Below are positions 7,332 to 8,014 of a stretch of DNA of 8,014 nucleotides, piece after piece. The first letter of the stretch is position 1. The number at the start of each line of letters is the position of its first letter. Position numbers and translations under genes: made by a program. Below the pieces are notes generated by a model. The model had not been told where the DNA came from. It was given only the letters and a program-made list of their open reading frames with translations, and searched no databases. Source of the DNA: Candidatus Sumerlaeota bacterium (GTDB taxonomy: Bacteria > Sumerlaeota > Sumerlaeia > UBA8349); NCBI GenBank assembly GCA_003501375.1, contig DNPO01000241.1, forward strand, positions 3,221 through 11,234. Direction: 5' to 3'.

Positions 7332-7367
7332 CACGAAAAAAATGAAATACACGAAAAAAAACGACTC
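7332..7367 (+). repeat. Two tandem copies of an A-rich 18-bp unit starting CACGAAAAAAA
   Basis: Copies start at 7332 and 7350. Both begin CACGAAAAAAA and continue with a near match (TGA against ACGA), then diverge. The unit resembles the CACGAA-type A-rich intergenic repeats seen in many environmental bacterial genomes (general knowledge, not checked). It sits about 40-70 bp upstream of the glycosyltransferase start, so it will be in or near its promoter or leader. Confidence 0.45.
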
Positions 7368-7438
7368 TATTTTTGACTGGGGTGCATTCGAATTGCCTCA
7401 TAAATAAAGTCACCGAAAAAAATCTATCCATTTTAGTA

Positions 7439-7499
7439 GAAACGGGTTTGGGGGAACATTGCCTCAAAAAGAATGTTACCCAACGAAAGTACCCGTTTC
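7439..7499. repeat. Long interrupted inverted repeat (hairpin or cruciform)
   Basis: The outer arm GAAACGGGT (7439-7447) pairs perfectly with ACCCGTTTC (7491-7499). Continuing inward, TTGGG (7448-7452) pairs with CCCAA (7479-7483), and AACATT (7455-7460) with AATGTT (7472-7477), around an 11-nt loop. In all 20 base pairs lie within 61 nt, broken by a 7-nt bulge and a small internal loop. Neither strand has a T tract after it, so it is not an intrinsic terminator. Function is unknown; it could be a structured RNA element or the end of an interspersed repeat. Confidence 0.55.
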
Positions 7500-7751
7500 A
7501 TAGCCAATCTGAAAAAGCACCGGTGCTTCGCACGCCTGCGGAAAAAGTACGCCGCCACCGCCATCAACCGGCTGTTGGCACCGACGGTGTGCAGAAATTT
7601 GTCCTTCGACGGCGCGGCGCTGCAACGCCTACGCGAAGAACGCGGCATCTTTCCAGGCAAGCGTTCATATCCGTTGTCTGTTTATGTGGCTCAAAACCTT
7701 GTGACGACAGGCTCTAAAGGGCTATGCCTCTGTTCTCATCTGTTTTGTTAA
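7473..7751 (+). CDS. Doubtful small ORF or gene remnant in the GC-rich island
   Basis: A 92-codon plus-strand frame, open from 7440, which I do not recognise. The stretch 7500-7661 shows a strong third-position G/C bias (40 of 54 codons by my count) and a basic, helical composition with motifs such as LRKKYAATAINRL and ALQRLREERG. That looks like real or formerly real coding sequence. Against a live gene: no Shine-Dalgarno before the ATG at 7473, the start lies inside the long hairpin, the final 20 or so codons lose the bias, and the stop runs 30 nt into the convergent membrane gene. A minus-strand frame (7433-7660) is open across the same block. Most likely a decayed fragment or a repeat that happens to be open. 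Confidence 0.25.
   Translation: MLPNESTRFIANLKKHRCFARLRKKYAATAINRLLAPTVCRNLSFDGAALQRLREERGIFPGKRSYPLSVYVAQNLVTTGSKGLCLCSHLFC
7515..7528. repeat. Perfect 14-bp palindrome AAGCACCGGTGCTT
   Basis: A perfect dyad with no spacer, 15 nt after the long hairpin and at the left boundary of the GC-rich island. It could be a dimeric regulator site or part of a structured repeat. There is no promoter beside it, which argues against a simple operator. Confidence 0.5.
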
Positions 7752-8014
7752 TGTTTTTGACCATCCCACCACTTTCCAGAGTTCGCTGATAATATACACC
7801 ACCGCTACAACGATTAGCGAGAATACCCAAACAACAAATTCGCGAGAATCCCGCTTCGCGTGAGTAAGCAACACGATATGAGTCAGAAGCATGCCCAAGA
7901 GAAAAAGTCTTGTTCCTGAATGCAGCAAATAAACGTATAAGGAAAATCGAATAATTCGGACCATTTTTGAGTTCGTATTTTTTACAATAGCAATCTGTCT
8001 CTCTATTGCTTTTG
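7722..8014 (-). CDS. Small two-helix membrane protein, 5' end beyond the window
   Basis: The frame is open from the right edge to the TAG at 7722, giving 97 codons in view. An ATG lies at 7964, but it has no Shine-Dalgarno and the reading continues upstream through about 16 further sense codons (including KAIERQIAIVKNTNSK), so the true start is probably outside. Two hydrophobic helices are visible: one around YLLHSGTRLFLLGMLLTHIVLL and the next around FVVWVFSLIVVAVVYII, separated by a charged KRDSRE loop and followed by a basic tail (SKTLTKQMR). I recognise no family; it is presumably an inner-membrane protein. Its codon use is AT-richer than that of the nearby GC-rich island. If the ATG at 7964 were the start it would be an 80-aa membrane peptide. 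Confidence 0.55.
   Translation of the reverse strand, partial: KAIERQIAIVKNTNSKMVRIIRFSLYVYLLHSGTRLFLLGMLLTHIVLLTHAKRDSREFVVWVFSLIVVAVVYIISELWKVVGWSKTLTKQMRTEA

Larger units (their letters stand above)
7295..7721. other. Gene-poor region with repeats, hairpin and GC-rich island
   Basis: This 427-bp stretch between the glycosyltransferase start and the stop of the right-edge membrane gene has no convincing gene. From left to right it holds the glycosyltransferase leader, an A-rich 18-bp tandem repeat (7332-7367), an AT-rich spacer, a long interrupted hairpin (7439-7499), a 14-bp palindrome (7515-7528) and a GC-rich block (about 7530-7665). Base composition shifts sharply near 7430 and again near 7510. 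I could not find a good promoter for the glycosyltransferase; a TAAGAT -10-like hexamer near 7325 has no matching -35. Confidence 0.6.

Noticed and set aside
7295..7440. Promoter for the glycosyltransferase
   Set aside because: Only a 4-of-6 TAAGAT -10-like hexamer, with no acceptable -35 at 16-18 bp; A/T richness makes chance matches likely.
7177..7467. Minus-strand frame overlapping the glycosyltransferase start
   Set aside because: It runs out of frame through the well-supported glycosyltransferase N-terminus, and its upstream part is translation of the A-rich repeat.
7433..7660. Minus-strand 75-codon frame across the island
   Set aside because: Open, but the third-position bias favours the plus strand, it begins with no ribosome binding site, and part of its similarity to the plus reading (KHRCF) simply reflects the palindrome at 7515-7528.
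7439..7700. Insertion sequence or MITE with terminal inverted repeats
   Set aside because: No transposase, no target-site duplication seen, and the inverted arms enclose only 61 bp rather than the whole island; kept only as an unexplained repeat.
7373..7717. Plus-strand 114-codon frame across the structured island
   Set aside because: Out of phase with the frame that carries the third-position G/C bias; His/Arg-rich product typical of a spurious frame.

Overview
The window is a piece of bacterial chromosome at roughly 50% GC, with canonical Shine-Dalgarno sequences and a sigma70-type promoter. The encoded functions (soluble multi-PAS hybrid kinase, HD-GYP phosphodiesterase, family 2 glycosyltransferase) suit a free-living, signalling-rich and probably Gram-negative bacterium. 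Nothing in the sequence fixes the phylum. There are no rRNA, tRNA, CRISPR, transposase or phage genes.

Layout: bases 1-246 (+) hold the 3' end of a HAD-family phosphatase gene of the phosphoglycolate phosphatase type. Its stop lies one base from the stop of a convergent three-gene operon on the minus strand (about 6092 to 248). In transcription order the operon encodes (i) a 1180-aa soluble hybrid histidine kinase with the layout REC-PAS-PAS-PAS-PAS-HisKA-HATPase-REC plus a helical tail, (ii) a REC/HD-GYP response regulator, probably a cyclic-di-nucleotide phosphodiesterase, and (iii) a 394-aa REC-HisKA-HATPase protein with an apparently eroded ATP-binding domain. The two downstream genes share the same REC plus coiled-coil front half and look like an old tandem duplication with different output domains. 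Successive genes overlap by about 4 nt (GTGA, ATGA), so they are probably translationally coupled. A good promoter (TTGATG, 17 bp, TACAAT) lies about 100 bp upstream of the first gene, with a repeated 8-mer and a palindrome around it.

Upstream of that promoter, 6359-7294 (-) encodes a 311-aa GT-A family 2 glycosyltransferase with its own strong ribosome binding site. Bases 7295-7721 have no convincing gene. They hold an A-rich 18-bp tandem repeat, a long interrupted hairpin (7439-7499), a 14-bp perfect palindrome and a GC-rich island with a coding-like third-position bias on the plus strand. This may be a gene remnant or an interspersed repeat. The right edge (7722-8014, -) holds the 3' part of a small two-helix membrane protein whose frame stays open past the window.

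Working model (inference): the large kinase senses cytoplasmic signals through its PAS domains and phosphorylates its own receiver and possibly the receivers of the two partner proteins. This would adjust cyclic-di-nucleotide levels through the HD-GYP enzyme. The third protein may act as a phosphate sink, adaptor or phosphatase rather than as a kinase. No DNA-binding output domain is encoded in the operon.
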